A stretch of DNA of 35,234 nucleotides from Phytophthora quininea (Eukaryota > Oomycota > Peronosporomycetes > Peronosporales > Peronosporaceae), in assembly GCA_011947345.1 (NCBI GenBank), contig JAAVTG010000266.1, positions 1 through 35,234 of the forward strand, given 5' to 3'. Position numbers and translations under genes: made by a program. Shown one piece after another: positions 20,954-31,251 of this stretch; position 1 is the first letter of the stretch, and each line of letters starts with the position of its first letter. The notes beneath the pieces were generated by a model. That model was not told the origin of the DNA and did no database searches. It worked only from the letters and a program-made list of their open reading frames with translations.

Positions 20954-20961
20954 GTGAGCAG
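20954..20961. repeat. Right 8-bp target-site duplication of the hAT element
   Basis: gtgagcag, identical to 18773-18780. Confidence 0.9.
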
Positions 20962-21828
20962 GTAGCGCGTACAACAGGATGCCGTTATCGCGAGCATGCT
21001 TCATTGTTCGAATTGAAAAGTGCGCCTTGTACCCATCCATTAGCAATAAGATAGGTCGTTCCGGAGGAATTTGTTTGACAAACCACTCGAAATACAGTTT
21101 GAACAGTGATGTTACCAAGAAAGAACTTGTGCTAGCCGCGTACTGAGCGTCCGAAACACCACCAAGCGTATGTCTTTTGTTGACATTTTTCCAGGAAAAA
21201 TAATGAACGGGGGCAGCGGGACGCCGTCAGCATTGGCGCAAACTAAAGCACTGACATTGACTCGACTATCCGAGCGCTGAACGTTAGCACGTTTTCCCTT
21301 TGTCGCCAAAACCTTGGGCTTCTTTCCAGAACCTTGGCCAGTCATCCCTGTCTCGTCAAGATTCCAAATTCGCGAAGGAGGTAAGCCACCACAGCTTTCA
21401 ATCACGTCTTTGAGATTCTGAAAGTGGCGATTCACATTTGTTTCTGTTGAAGCCTTTGCTCGACAGACTGCCAAGGTCTGTGCGGACCGTCTACTGAAGA
21501 CGTCGCTATGGCGGCGGATGAAGCCATTCACCCAACTAGTAGACGGAAAAGTATCTGGTATTTCTCGTGTGTAAGGGCTGCGCTCCACAACTTCGCGGAC
21601 AAAAGCCCGAGCTCCGTCGTCGTGAAGCACAAACCGCGGTTCGTGCGTGCATCGACTGAGTCGAGCACGCCTTCCACTTCTCCCTCTGTCAGCACTATGC
21701 AAAGCGCTCTTGCTAACGTCGTAAGCTGTAGCGGCTTTTCTGATGGACATGCTCGTAGTTTTGACCGCGACAACAGCCTTCTTCATTCGCTCAAACTGGC
21801 TTAACTCGGGATCGAAGACCTTGACCAT
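20962..21828 (-). pseudogene. N-terminal half of the pogo-like transposase
   Basis: From ATG 21828: an N-terminal helix-turn-helix segment (FERMKKAVVAVKTT, then SIRKAATAYDVSKSALH), a CENPB-like region (PSTSWVNGFIRRHSDVFS), and the DDE_1 core. The first Asp is in IWNLDETGMTGQG, then RVNVSALVCANADGVPLPPF and FPGK. The frame changes at an A5 run (21186-21190, minus strand), equal to one missing base. The next part reads NKRHTLGGVSDAQYAAS and contains the second Asp in LLLMDGYKAHFSI. The match stops exactly at PAH, where the hAT target site begins. The rest of the protein is at 17762-18780. Confidence 0.85.
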
Positions 21829-21927
21829 TGCGAAGTCGAAACACGCAGTGGAAACTGTTATCTCCCTCCCTAAAGTATCTATTATTGCTACTGAAACCCA
21901 TGATCACTTCTGCTGTCCCGTAATTGT

Positions 21928-21952
21928 GTGTCCCGCATTTGTGTCAGAGGGG
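21928..21952 (-). repeat. Right terminal inverted repeat of the pogo-like element
   Basis: Reverse complement begins cccctctgacacaaatgcgg, agreeing with 17547-17571 at 22 of 25 positions. It lies about 100 bp upstream of the transposase start. Confidence 0.7.
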
Positions 21953-23176
21953 ACACCTCGGGATCATGGGAGTCTGTTTTGCCAAAATCTATGAAAACGA
22001 CAATATCTCCATGTTGTGCGCAAAGTGGAGAACGACACCCACTCGGAATTTGTGCGGCGGTTTACCGCGTTTGTACTCCCGAGGTCTTCGTTACCCATGC
22101 TAGGTGTGATTGTGTTTTATTTGTCCCGTTTTGGAGGTTTGCAGGATCGGGTTGGAGTAACGTCCTCCCGGGGTGCCCATGGAGCCTAAGCGCTGCCTCC
22201 GGGCGGCGTCGTAGTGGACATTAGATGTAAACAGGAGTTCCTGCCCCGGGCGGACTTACGGGAGTAGCAAACCGAGATTCAGTAAATGTTGTAATGGCCT
22301 GCGTCCAGCAAAAGTGTCTCGCCATCAATTTGTACTGTTTTACGGGTAAAATACGCCTCGGGTTCTACCAAATTTGCATAACCTAAAATGCTACAACTTC
22401 AAGTTGGTGCCAAAAATGGTACAAGCCTCATTTGCAATTTGGCCTGCACGCCACTAGCCATGGCCTCACTCGCTATTATACAAGGCCGTGCTGTGCCCGG
22501 TGAAGCTCTAAAATTTATTGCGAATGAGCTGTTGCCACAATTACAATTTGTTTGTTGTTGATGAGTTATGGCTTTGTTTAGTTTGTGAAGATATTTGGCA
22601 TCTGCTGCGCCTACTCCGCAGCCGCATCATCTGCGCAGTTGGTGACAATGTTAAGTTCCCGATTGTATTTGGTGCATTGCCGTCGCGGAGTATTTGGTTG
22701 ACTTGAAAATGATTAACTACTAATAATTTTACAAATTCTCTATTAATTCTGTCATAGAGTACAAAATGGAGCAGTTGACTGCTGCCAAACGTTGTGAAAT
22801 TGCTGCCACATTCACCCAGTGAGATCGAACTCTATCGAGCCTTGATGCGCGTAAATTACGCGTGTTGCTGCTTGTCGCCTGAACTCTTCTGAAGAAACAA
22901 TATTACTTTATACTTGGGATTAGCTATTGCAGTGAGCTGATCTTATTGCTTGTGTGGGAAAGTGGTCTACCTCGCACTAGACTTGCAGGTTGAAGATGGT
23001 TTATCGCGTCAGGAGAACGAAAGCAAAAATACCGCTGGGATTTTGAGATTTCGAGCTGGGTTATTGTTTCTGGTAATGAGCCTAAGTGATCATAACGTTT
23101 TTGAGAAATTAGACCTTCTTGCTCGATGAGAGTCGAGGTAGGTCCCTTATGAACTTTGAATGTAAATTTCAGAGAA
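21953..23176. other. Unassigned repeat-island spacer
   Basis: The first 300 bases are GC-rich (ccgggcgg words near 22190-22250), the rest AT-rich. Open frames are short (longest 98 codons) and have no recognisable domain. I see no tRNA, terminal repeat or transposase. It may be the remnant of one or more old elements. Confidence 0.35.
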
Positions 23177-24870
23177 CATGGCGCGTTGCAGCTCCACAGA
23201 CTTCCCTGTAGCTACGAATATAACAACAACTCAATGCTCTCTGCAGTCCACCCAGGAGTTGGGTCTGTTCACAGTCTTCAGCGGGTGTGAACTTCAGACC
23301 AACCGACGAGCATGGCGCTCTGCGAGAAATGCTGTCGAACTTCGTCAAGACCAAAGTGGGTCCGCAGGTGAATTACTAACCTAAATATCTTGTAAGGACG
23401 AGGGATTTGACTTTCATTGATGGATTGCAGGCGCTGGAGCACGATCGCGACGAGAAATTTAACCTCCCGCTGTTCCGAGAGCTGGGAGACTTGGGGCTGC
23501 TTGGCATTACGGCGCCGGAAAAGTTCGTACTTTTTGCATATATAATTTACCTCGTAGCTGTTGAAATGACGATGTAATTGGCAGGTACGGCGGGTCTGGG
23601 ATGGACGCGCTTGCTGCTGTGATTGCTCACGAAGAGCTCTCTTCCAGCGACCCAGCCTTCTGCCTGTCCTTCTTGGCCCATTCCATGCTCTTCGTGAATA
23701 ACGTCTCCCGAAATGCGTCGGAGGAACAGTGCTTGAAGTACTTGCCAGGAGCTTGCTCGGGGAGGAGGTGTGCGGAATGGCAATGAGCGAGCCTTCTGTC
23801 GGTACCGATGTTCTCGGCATGCGCACCGTGGCGAAGAAGTCGGACTGCGGCAAGTTCTACATTCTGAACGGAACAAAGCGAGTCAAACGTGTATTTCAAG
23901 TGTGCTAATATGTCTTGGTGCGACTAACATGTTGTATCCCTATCGTCCAGGATGTGGATCACGAACGGCGCGCTGAACGACTCTGAATTGGGCGATACGT
24001 TTTGGTCTACGCTCGGACTGGGAACTCCGGTAAAGCCAAGCAAGACTTCTCGTCATTCATCGTCCAGAAGGGCTTCGAAGGGTTCTCTCTTGGCCAACGG
24101 ATCAAGGACAAGTGCGGCATGCGTGCCTCCAACACGGCCGAGCTGGTGTTTGAGAATTGTAAGGTACCTGTTGAAAACCTTATCGGCACTGAAGGTAGTG
24201 CGGTGCTGTGCATGATGCGCAACCTCGAAATCGAGCGAGTTACCTTGGCTGCCATGAGTCTGGGCATCGCCCGCCGGTCGCTGGAAGTCATGAGCAACTA
24301 CGCCAAGGAGCGCCAGGCTTTTGGCCGTCCGCTGAACAACTTTGGTCAGATCCAGAAGAACATTGCCGAGTCGTACGCCGAGTACATGGCTGGACGTGCC
24401 TACGTGTACAACACTGCCAGGTAGGATGTCAAGTGACTGTTGTGGGAACTTCTTCTAATACGCTATGCTGCTGAGCAGGAAGTTGAAGCTGGACTCTGTG
24501 GGCAATCGAGTCGACACGGACGGCATGAAGCTGTACTGCGGCGATATGGCCAAGCGCGTGGCCGACCGCGCCATCCAAACGTTGGGCGGTTATGGCTACG
24601 TGGGCGAGTACAACGTGGAGCGCCTCTGGCGCGACTCAAAGCTGCTGGAGATCGGTGGAGGCACCAACGAGTCGCACCACAAGAACATGGTGCAGGACCT
24701 GGTGAAGTACCTCTGAGTGAGAAGTTTCCTCAGCGAGACAAATGTCAAATCCGACGGACAACATGATCAGCAATTCTGTTAGCGATCTTGAGAATATACT
24801 CTACGTATTAATACCGCAACTTCGAGAAGAACTCGCTTCTTTCCTGGACCAAAGCGTTTCTTGCTCTGAA
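23177..24870 (+). pseudogene. Second, 5'-truncated copy of the isovaleryl-CoA dehydrogenase-like gene
   Basis: Direct-orientation duplicate of about 6056-7690. The match begins at the last codon of the first copy's leader exon, so the mitochondrial leader and promoter are absent. Introns are retained (including the gc-ag intron), so this is a DNA-level duplication. From about 23370 to 24790 the copies are nearly identical. Exon 2 carries a scrambled segment (23267-23292, then extra bases). A T is missing at 24000-24003 relative to copy 1. The G4 frame break (about 23759-23762) is shared with copy 1. The coding part ends at 24716. Homology continues past the stop with a roughly 50-bp insertion near 24795. 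Probably non-functional. Confidence 0.8.
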
Positions 24871-26583
24871 TTCACAGTTCTTGCCCTTCAAGTTGTTGAG
24901 CTCTATAACCGCTGACACGAACATCGCGGTCGATGCAAGAAAGGAAAGAAGGTTGGTGTTCTTGGCATTCGCGAGTTTTTCGATGGCACCAGACACCGGA
25001 CGACGCTACGATTAAAAATGGCGTTGTTCACGTGATGGATGTCGCAGAGGGGGTCGTCGAGGTTGCCCCGGTCTGCTTTTCGTACGGTGTTCACCGTCAA
25101 GTGTGACCTGGCAGCGTGAGTTTGTATTGATTTCCACTGCTGCAGATTTTGGCGCCAAAAAGCTGAAAGATCTCGATCCAAAAGATCCCAGAAAAACCTT
25201 TCAGGTCTCGCGCCAAAAACAAATATAAAGATTTCAAGCGCGATCTTTCGTCGCCACGTCGGCTGCGTCTGTGCTGTAGCATCCGCGAGAAGAAGCACCC
25301 GCATTCTTGCTCCTGTGTGTGTACTCCTGCTGCTGTTGGTGCTGCTCCACGTGGACGATGCGGCACAATCTGATCGAGAAGGATATTCTCTTTCTACAAG
25401 AACAGGACGCTTTCTCTCTACAAGAACGCCAGCCTGACGTGGCGGCATGTGACTGGTGGTGTCACTTTGCAGACTCCGACGCAATCTCCGTTTTGAACCC
25501 ACCTTTGGCGGCAGTGCTGCGGCACTGCGTCAAGTGTCCTCGCGTCAACGTCTACTGTTGCATGCTGTGGGCAGCTTGGTCGCCGAGCGCCTTGCTCGCG
25601 GGCGGCAGCGGTCCTTCTCGACGTCTGCCGAGCTGGGGACGCGTCGCGAACGACTGGTCGCCGTGAACCCTAGCCGCGCGCGGGTTCTGCACGCCAGACC
25701 CGTGGGTTTCGACGTGACTTGACTCCAGTATGGCGGCGATCTTTGCACTCGTCCCCAGTATGCGCGCCGATTGGGACAGGGGTTTCAGCCTGAGTTCAAC
25801 CGTCTTCAGGGAAGCGGCTCGACGCGTCGAGGGACGGCAACGACAGGAAACGCGCGCGGCGACGGACGGCGTGGAGAGGGGCGACGACGACGACGAAGAC
25901 GGGGTCGGGCGCTAGCAGCCTGCTGCGGACGGTAAAGACCGGGTGCCGCGCGCGCGTGTGGTCTCGAGGCATCAATTTGCTGCTAACATTGTGAGTGTAT
26001 GCCTGCGTGCAGCGGTTGGTCAAAATCGGCACGCGACTAGGGTTCCTGCCATCGTCGATGCGGATCCTGTCCAAGCGCATAAACCCTGCGAGACCGGATA
26101 TGGCGGCTCTTTGAGGTTTTTGAGCGAGCATAGTGAGGCCAAGTGGTTTTTCGAGGCCGCTCGCGTGACTGGTTTCCAGTATGGCGCCGCCTTCTTTCTT
26201 CGGTTTTCCCTCGCGAGTTTCCGGAAGAAGAAACGATTTTCAGTCATTTTCGAAAGCGAGCGGTGGCAGGCGTGCCAACCCGAATAGCAGCCCCCTGCGC
26301 GTTTTGGTCACTCCGCGTTTTGTGCTGCAAGTCGCGGCTCATTCCCCAAAAGAGAGCGACGCCCCCAGCGCTCGCTTCCACAGCCACGATAGGCGACCCG
26401 ACGCTGACCGAGCGAGAGGTGGAGCAGCCGGACAAGGCGGCGGCCGACAAGCGCGCGCTCTTCCAGCCGGCGCGCATCGAAGTGGTGTCCCCCAGCGACA
26501 GCGCCACCCCGTGGACCACCGGCCCGCCTAGTCTGGACACGCCCCGCAGCGACGCCGCCGCTTCCGGCGTGCGCGTCTGCGTC
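24871..26583. other. Long GC-rich upstream region of the BET gene, no clear gene
   Basis: About 1.7 kb without a recognised protein. A 199-codon minus-strand frame (24903-25502) and a 119-codon plus-strand frame (25307-25666) exist, but both look like chance openings in GC-rich DNA. Visible signals are E2F-like sites at 25147-25218 and three atggcgscc/c words (25732, 26100, 26180), two of them preceded by ccagt. The frame of the BET protein is open upstream to 26143 but is low-complexity there. Confidence 0.4.
25147..25218. promoter_or_regulatory. Pair of E2F-like sites
   Basis: ttttggcgccaaaa (25147-25160) is a perfect 14-bp palindrome of the E2F/DP consensus. A second half-site, cgcgccaaaa, lies at 25209-25218. 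Such pairs usually mark cell-cycle-regulated promoters. Which gene they serve here is unclear, as the nearest confident start is 1.4 kb to the right. Confidence 0.4.
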
Positions 26584-29500
26584 ATGATGGTCGAGCAACA
26601 GCAGCAGCAAACGATGCAGCCGACGCCGCACAAGCCCGACGACAGTGCTGCTGTGGCCAAGCCGGCGACCAATCCACCAACTGCAGTCAACGGTACGAAT
26701 GCTACCCCACAGCAACCTTCGGGTCAACCGACTAGCGACTCGGCGTCATCTACTGCTACGGTAAAGATGGAGAAGGATACGGAGAAGCCCAAGCCCGTGC
26801 CCGACCTTCCCAGAGAGGTGCTGCAGTACGCGCCGCTGCTTGTGGGAAAGTACTACATCCAGGACAAGCGCGCCGTGTGGTCAGGCATGTGGGGCATGAG
26901 CGAGGCCGCGTTCGGCCCCAACGGCATCATCAGCAAGTTCGAGATGAAGTCCCAGGACGACGTGGCCATCCCCATGTGCACTGGCGCCTCGGGCAGCGTC
27001 CACCCGGCGCTGTCAGGCTTGGCGCTCGGAAGATCCTCCGAAACGACCAACCGAACTGCCAACGACGTGTCTCCCGTCTACTTTGGCTACGAGACGGATG
27101 CCAATGTGCGCTCGGCCATGCCGTTCGCCGGAAAGTACAGCGGCTCTTTTGAGATCCAGGCCATGAAGGGCAAGCACCAGACTGTCCCCGAGAGCGACGT
27201 GGAGATTCGCTTCGTGCACGATCTAAGCAACCCGACCCAGTTTATCGTGTCTGGTGATGGTGAGAACCGCTTTGGAGTGTTTACGCTGCATGGATTCCTG
27301 GACAAGGAGACGAATGAGATGCGTCTGTACAAGGTCTACAAGCCGAAAAAGCCCGAGAAGCGCACGCTGCCACGTCGTGGACGAGCGCGCTCTGCAACTC
27401 CGGCGATGAAACGAGAGGTAAAGGCACTATCGATTTCTGCGCCGGGTGTTGCTGCTATTACAGCGTCGCCTGCAGTCACAACGGTAGTCACACCACTAGC
27501 TGGCCCGACAATTGTCGTTCCGCGTAAGGTTGCTACGCCCGTGTCGGACTACGCGTCTCCATCGTTGATCTCTCGAGGCAGGTCGGAGCGCAAGCGCGTG
27601 CTGCCTGCTCATCTTCGCGACGAAAACGTGCTTGAGTTGGACCACGCCCCAACTAGCTTAAAGAAGTGCATGGGCATTTTGAAGAGCCTGATGGCGAACC
27701 CCAAGGCGGCTCCGTTCTTGGCCCCAGTTGACCCTGTTGCATTGGGGATCCCCGATTATTTCCACGTGATCAAGGAGCCCATGGATCTGGGCACCATTAG
27801 GAACAACTTGGAGTGTGGTGTCTACGACAGCCCGTTGATGTTTGCCGACCATGTTCGACTGGTCTTCCGCAATGCGATGCTCTATAATGCTGCTCACAGC
27901 CAAGTGCACATTTATGCACGCAAACTGGTGGACGACTTCGAGAAGCGCTTCAAGAATTTGAATCTGAAGCTCTCCACGAAGGATAAACTGTATAAGCAGG
28001 CTATGAAGAGGGAAGGGAAGTTTGATTACTTCCACTCCTCAAAGAAGATTAAGGGCGGCAAGGGCACCAAGGGAAACACCAAGCGCCGCATGTCAGGAGA
28101 TGACACAGGGTTAATCATGTCTTTGAAAGAAGATATTGAGCGACTGAAGGCGACTCTAGAGCAACTTCAACCGGCTATGTCCAATGGAGGCACTCCCAGA
28201 CCAGTCAAGGCAGCGGCAAGGTATGTTGTCGAACTATATGGCATGGTGTTGTTCATGAACTGACGCTTATTGCATGTTGTTGACTGTGTAGACCGTTTAA
28301 AATGGAGGATTTGACAGAGGAGGAGCTGAACGAGCCCATGAGCCAATTCGAAAAGGCTCGTTTAAGCACCGACATCAAACTGCTTCCCCAGGACAAAATT
28401 AATCGTGTCCTGCAGATCATTGCGGAAGCTGTTCCAGTGGCGAAGCTGGCAAACGAGAACGACGAAGTAGAGTTAGATATCAACGCGTTCGACACCCGGT
28501 GCTTGCGCATGCTGGAAGGATACGTTAGGGTAAGAATCTCACGGGTCTTCAAGCTATTCTGTCGCTGCGAGTACTGAATATTGTTGTGTTTGACTTGCTG
28601 TAGGAGAACGGTATTGGCCGGAAGCGGAAGCGTCCTGTGAAGAAGTCGAAGATGCCGCCACCAGAAAAGCGTCTGAAGTCTGCGAAGGTGGCGGCGCTGA
28701 ACATTCAGAACCGGAAGGAAGAACTACGGAACCAGTTGGCTGCGATGGATGGCGATGGCGCTAACGCTGCTCGCAATGCCGCTGCAAACGGACGTGCGGA
28801 TCAGGATGTGGCCATGACTGACGTGGACGCAGACACGGAAGCTGGTGCTGCCGCTGCGAAGAGTTCTTCGGAGAGTTCGTCTAGCTCTTCCGAGTCTTCG
28901 GACTCGGATAGTGATAGCGATAGTGATTCCGATTCGGACGACGGTGGCGCTCCTCTGCAAAGGGTGGGTTTGTGAGCTTTAATTGAGCCAGTGAGTGATT
29001 AACGGCGGCCGTGACTTAAGCCATATTGATTTAACTCTTGATCGTGTCTGAGCAGTCCCCTCCGCTGGCGAGCGCAAGCCTCTCCCAGGTCAGCAACGAC
29101 TCTTCTTCACACGCTGGTTAGTTCTCGCTTGAATGCATTGGGGAGTATGTGGCTGTGCTAATTTTGACTCCTGTAGATGCTGCCAAGAAGATCCGCGATG
29201 AGCAGCTCACCAATTCCGAGCCATTGCGCGTGGAGAACCGCGGCGCTTGGAGTATGCTAGCCAAGAAGGACACTCCTAACGGCACGCCAGCACCGCAGTC
29301 AAATGGCAGCCAATCCAGCTCGCTCTGGCTGTCTGCGCGCTCGATGGAGGAAATCAAACAACAGAAAATCCAGCAGAAGGAGAAGGAACGCACAGACGAG
29401 CTGCAGGCTCAGAAACGTCGCGAGACCGAACTGCGCGAAAAGGAGAAGGAAAAGGAGCGCGAGGAGTTGGAGCGACGAAAGTTGGAGCAGGAGCAGGCTG

Positions 29501-29674
29501 CCAAACTCGCAGAGGAGAAGCGACTCCGCGAGGAGCGAGCTCGTGAAGAGGAGCGCGCGTCTGGCCCAGATCGCCATGGAGCGCGAGAAGTTAGCTCGTG
29601 ATGATGACGCCGAGCTTCACGACGCCACCTTGAGCGAGGACCTGGAGTCGTTCAGCTCGTCGTCATTTTTGTAA
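26584..29674 (+). CDS. BET-type bromodomain and NET domain protein, 5 exons
   Basis: Chromatin reader binding acetylated histones. Exons: 26584-28220, 28292-28529, 28604-28963, 29056-29116, 29177-29674. The N-terminus is Gln/Pro/Thr-rich. Residues about 75-270 form an unassigned beta-rich module (GKYYIQDKRAVWSGMWGMS to FTLHGFLDKETNEMRLYKVY). The bromodomain is at about 358-460, with IPDYFHVIKEPMDLGTIRNN and the acetyl-lysine-binding Asn near residue 435 (MLYNAAHS). Exon 2 is a NET/ET domain (KMEDLTEEELNEPMSQFEKA to VELDINAF). A basic patch and a Ser/Asp run follow, then a charged helix. Just before the end the frame shifts at a gcgcgcg run (about 29553-29559), which equals two missing bases; the natural end is EDLESFSSSSFL at 29674. 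A single bromodomain with NET recalls plant GTE proteins. The start at 26584 rather than further upstream is a choice. Confidence 0.85.
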
Positions 29675-30045
29675 AGATGCCACGAGCGACGGGCAGAGCT
29701 GATTCCACAAGCCGACGATGATGTAGCTACAAGTTATGTGAAGAGGACCATTGCTTGAAGTGGTCAGACGACTACTTTTCACGCCGTGTCATCGATGACC
29801 TTGACTTGATGCGTCTCTCGTGGAAGAGTAGGTGAGGGCTGCCCGTCGAGTGCGTACGTGCGTGTCGGTGAGTGCCGATTATTTAAAACGACGCGGGGCT
29901 TCCTCTTTCGCGCAGCTAGCACAATAAATCCAAAAGGTAGCAGTAGTAATCAAAGAAAAGTTTTCAAGGCCAACGCTGTGTCTTGTTCAGTTTGCAAGTC
30001 TCGCAGCCTCAGGAAGGACAGTACAACGAGAACGCACTCGACCCA
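29675..30045. other. Intergenic, no gene seen
   Basis: 3' flank of the BET gene. An aataaa at about 29923 could be a polyadenylation signal, though it is far from the stop. Nothing else recognised. Confidence 0.3.
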
Positions 30046-30121
30046 GTTGATGCAGCGAATGAAGGCGATGATGGACCCCAAGGGCATCCTCAACCCGTAC
30101 AAGGTCCTTCCTCCAGAGTAA
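30046..30121 (+). pseudogene. Relic of a D-2-hydroxyglutarate dehydrogenase C-terminus
   Basis: The frame ending at 30121 reads [20 protein letters not shown] then LPPE. It is near-identical in protein to the last 25 residues of the complete gene at 31647-33170 ([20 protein letters not shown] then LPPAK) but with many synonymous changes. No upstream part of the enzyme precedes it. It is therefore the tail of an old paralogue whose body has been lost, or a very diverged tandem copy. Confidence 0.7.
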
Positions 30122-30289
30122 AACAGCTTCGTGTGCGCGGAGGTCGACAGCGTAGAGCTCCACAGCTAGAATTGCGAAGTGTAGACAAGGCAAGATCAAA
30201 AGGCAACTTGTGACGTGATCAGCATTAAAATGTGTGACGTGTGAACACGAGATAGGTTTACGTATTTTCTTTGATGCCGTTGAAAAGAC

Positions 30290-31250
30290 ATAATGGTATG
30301 TCCAGCTGGCTGGCAAATTCATGTGTTGGTGGTCCCTAGGTGTGGAAGCTGGACAAAAAGACCAGCGGCGGATGGCCTAGATAAGGTTGCAGCGCAATCA
30401 ACAGGGACGATTTCTTTTGTGAGGCAGTTTTCGGCGAGGTTAGCACACTTATGGCGCTACTCATCGCTCGAGTACAAGACGTTTCCTACGATGTCGGAAC
30501 TCCAAGAAACTCTGCGACGGCCTTTGCCATTCCACCTCGGCGGATCGATGCAGGGGCTACCGACGCGTTATTCCTCCGAGATTCACCCATGTTGCTCTGC
30601 CCAGATCTTGCTGCAGCATCGGAAGCGCTCTGGTATAAGTTTTCGTTTCCGCCAGAGCCGTCAGCATCAGACGCCCGATGGATCGGCTCCGAAAGAGAAT
30701 TCCAGGTGCAAGATCGAGTTGTTGAAAAGCTCGATTCAACGTGCAATTATGCAACGACACTGGAAAACCTTCGACGATTACGATCGCATTGTTGACATTT
30801 ATCTTGATGGAGATCGATAAACGCAGCTCAGAGAGGACGTTTTGCAAACGGTGCGTAACTTTCATCGAAGTAAGCTCCAAAGAAGCATCTATTTCACGAT
30901 CTTCGTCGAGCTTTCTCCTATGGGGGTTTATCGTTGGATAGAAGACACCGACGAATTTTAAAAGTGGTTGCGAGAGATGCTGACTGCACTTAAACATTGG
31001 CACAGCTTCGGGTATTGGTACGGAGATGTTCACCGCTTCCAACACGACTTGAGGCAGCTGGGAGAACTCATTAAGAGGCAAACGATATACATTCAGTCAT
31101 TGCCGGATGGCAAGCTGAAGTAGATGAAGGTGGAACTCTTGGCTGTCCAAGTCTCACTGCTACTGAATTCCTTGACAAGTTGCAGTCAGAAGCAGCAGAA
31201 GTCAAGCGCAGCGGAAATGAATTACTTCGCGTTGAGCGAGACGAAGTTTA
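30290..31250 (+). pseudogene. Decayed kinase-like gene relic
   Basis: Short protein-like stretches follow one another in changing plus-strand frames: TFDDYDRIVDIYLDGDR (about 30790), YFTIFVELSPMGVYRW (about 30900), and KWLREMLTALKHWHSFGYWYGDVHR (about 30965-31040, not a single intact frame with what precedes). The last resembles the helix E and catalytic-loop region of protein-kinase folds, where H-x-x-G-(F/W)-x-H-x-D-(V/I)-R-W is common in oomycete CRN-associated kinase domains. A final segment, ATEFLDKLQSEAAEVKRSG, ends at TAG 31251. Identification as a kinase relic is tentative; overlapping minus-strand open frames are taken as shadows. Confidence 0.35.
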
Positions 31251-31251
31251 G

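Larger units (their letters stand above)
17546..21952 (-). mobile_element. Pogo-like DDE_1 DNA transposon split by a hAT insertion
   Basis: Terminal inverted repeats of 25 bp lie at 17547-17571 and 21928-21952 (22 of 25 matching; the outer part ccctctgacaca is identical). Between them, on the minus strand, lie the N-terminal (20962-21828) and C-terminal (17762-18780) halves of one CENPB-type DDE_1 transposase, separated by a complete hAT element. Without the hAT and one target copy the host element is about 2.2 kb, a usual size for pogo/Tigger-like elements. A TA precedes the left end (17544-17545) but no TA follows the right end, so the target duplication is unproven. The tail has in-frame stops, so the element is dead. 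Confidence 0.8.

Noticed and set aside
17544..21954. TA target-site duplication for the pogo-like element
   Set aside because: TA is present beside the left terminus only; the right terminus is followed by ac, so the duplication cannot be claimed.
24903..25502. 199-codon minus-strand open frame
   Set aside because: No domain, composition typical of random translation of GC-rich DNA, and it runs across E2F-like palindromes. Kept only as part of the unassigned region.
30557..31081. 174-codon minus-strand open frame
   Set aside because: The plus strand of the same stretch shows kinase-like pieces; the minus frame has no recognisable domain.
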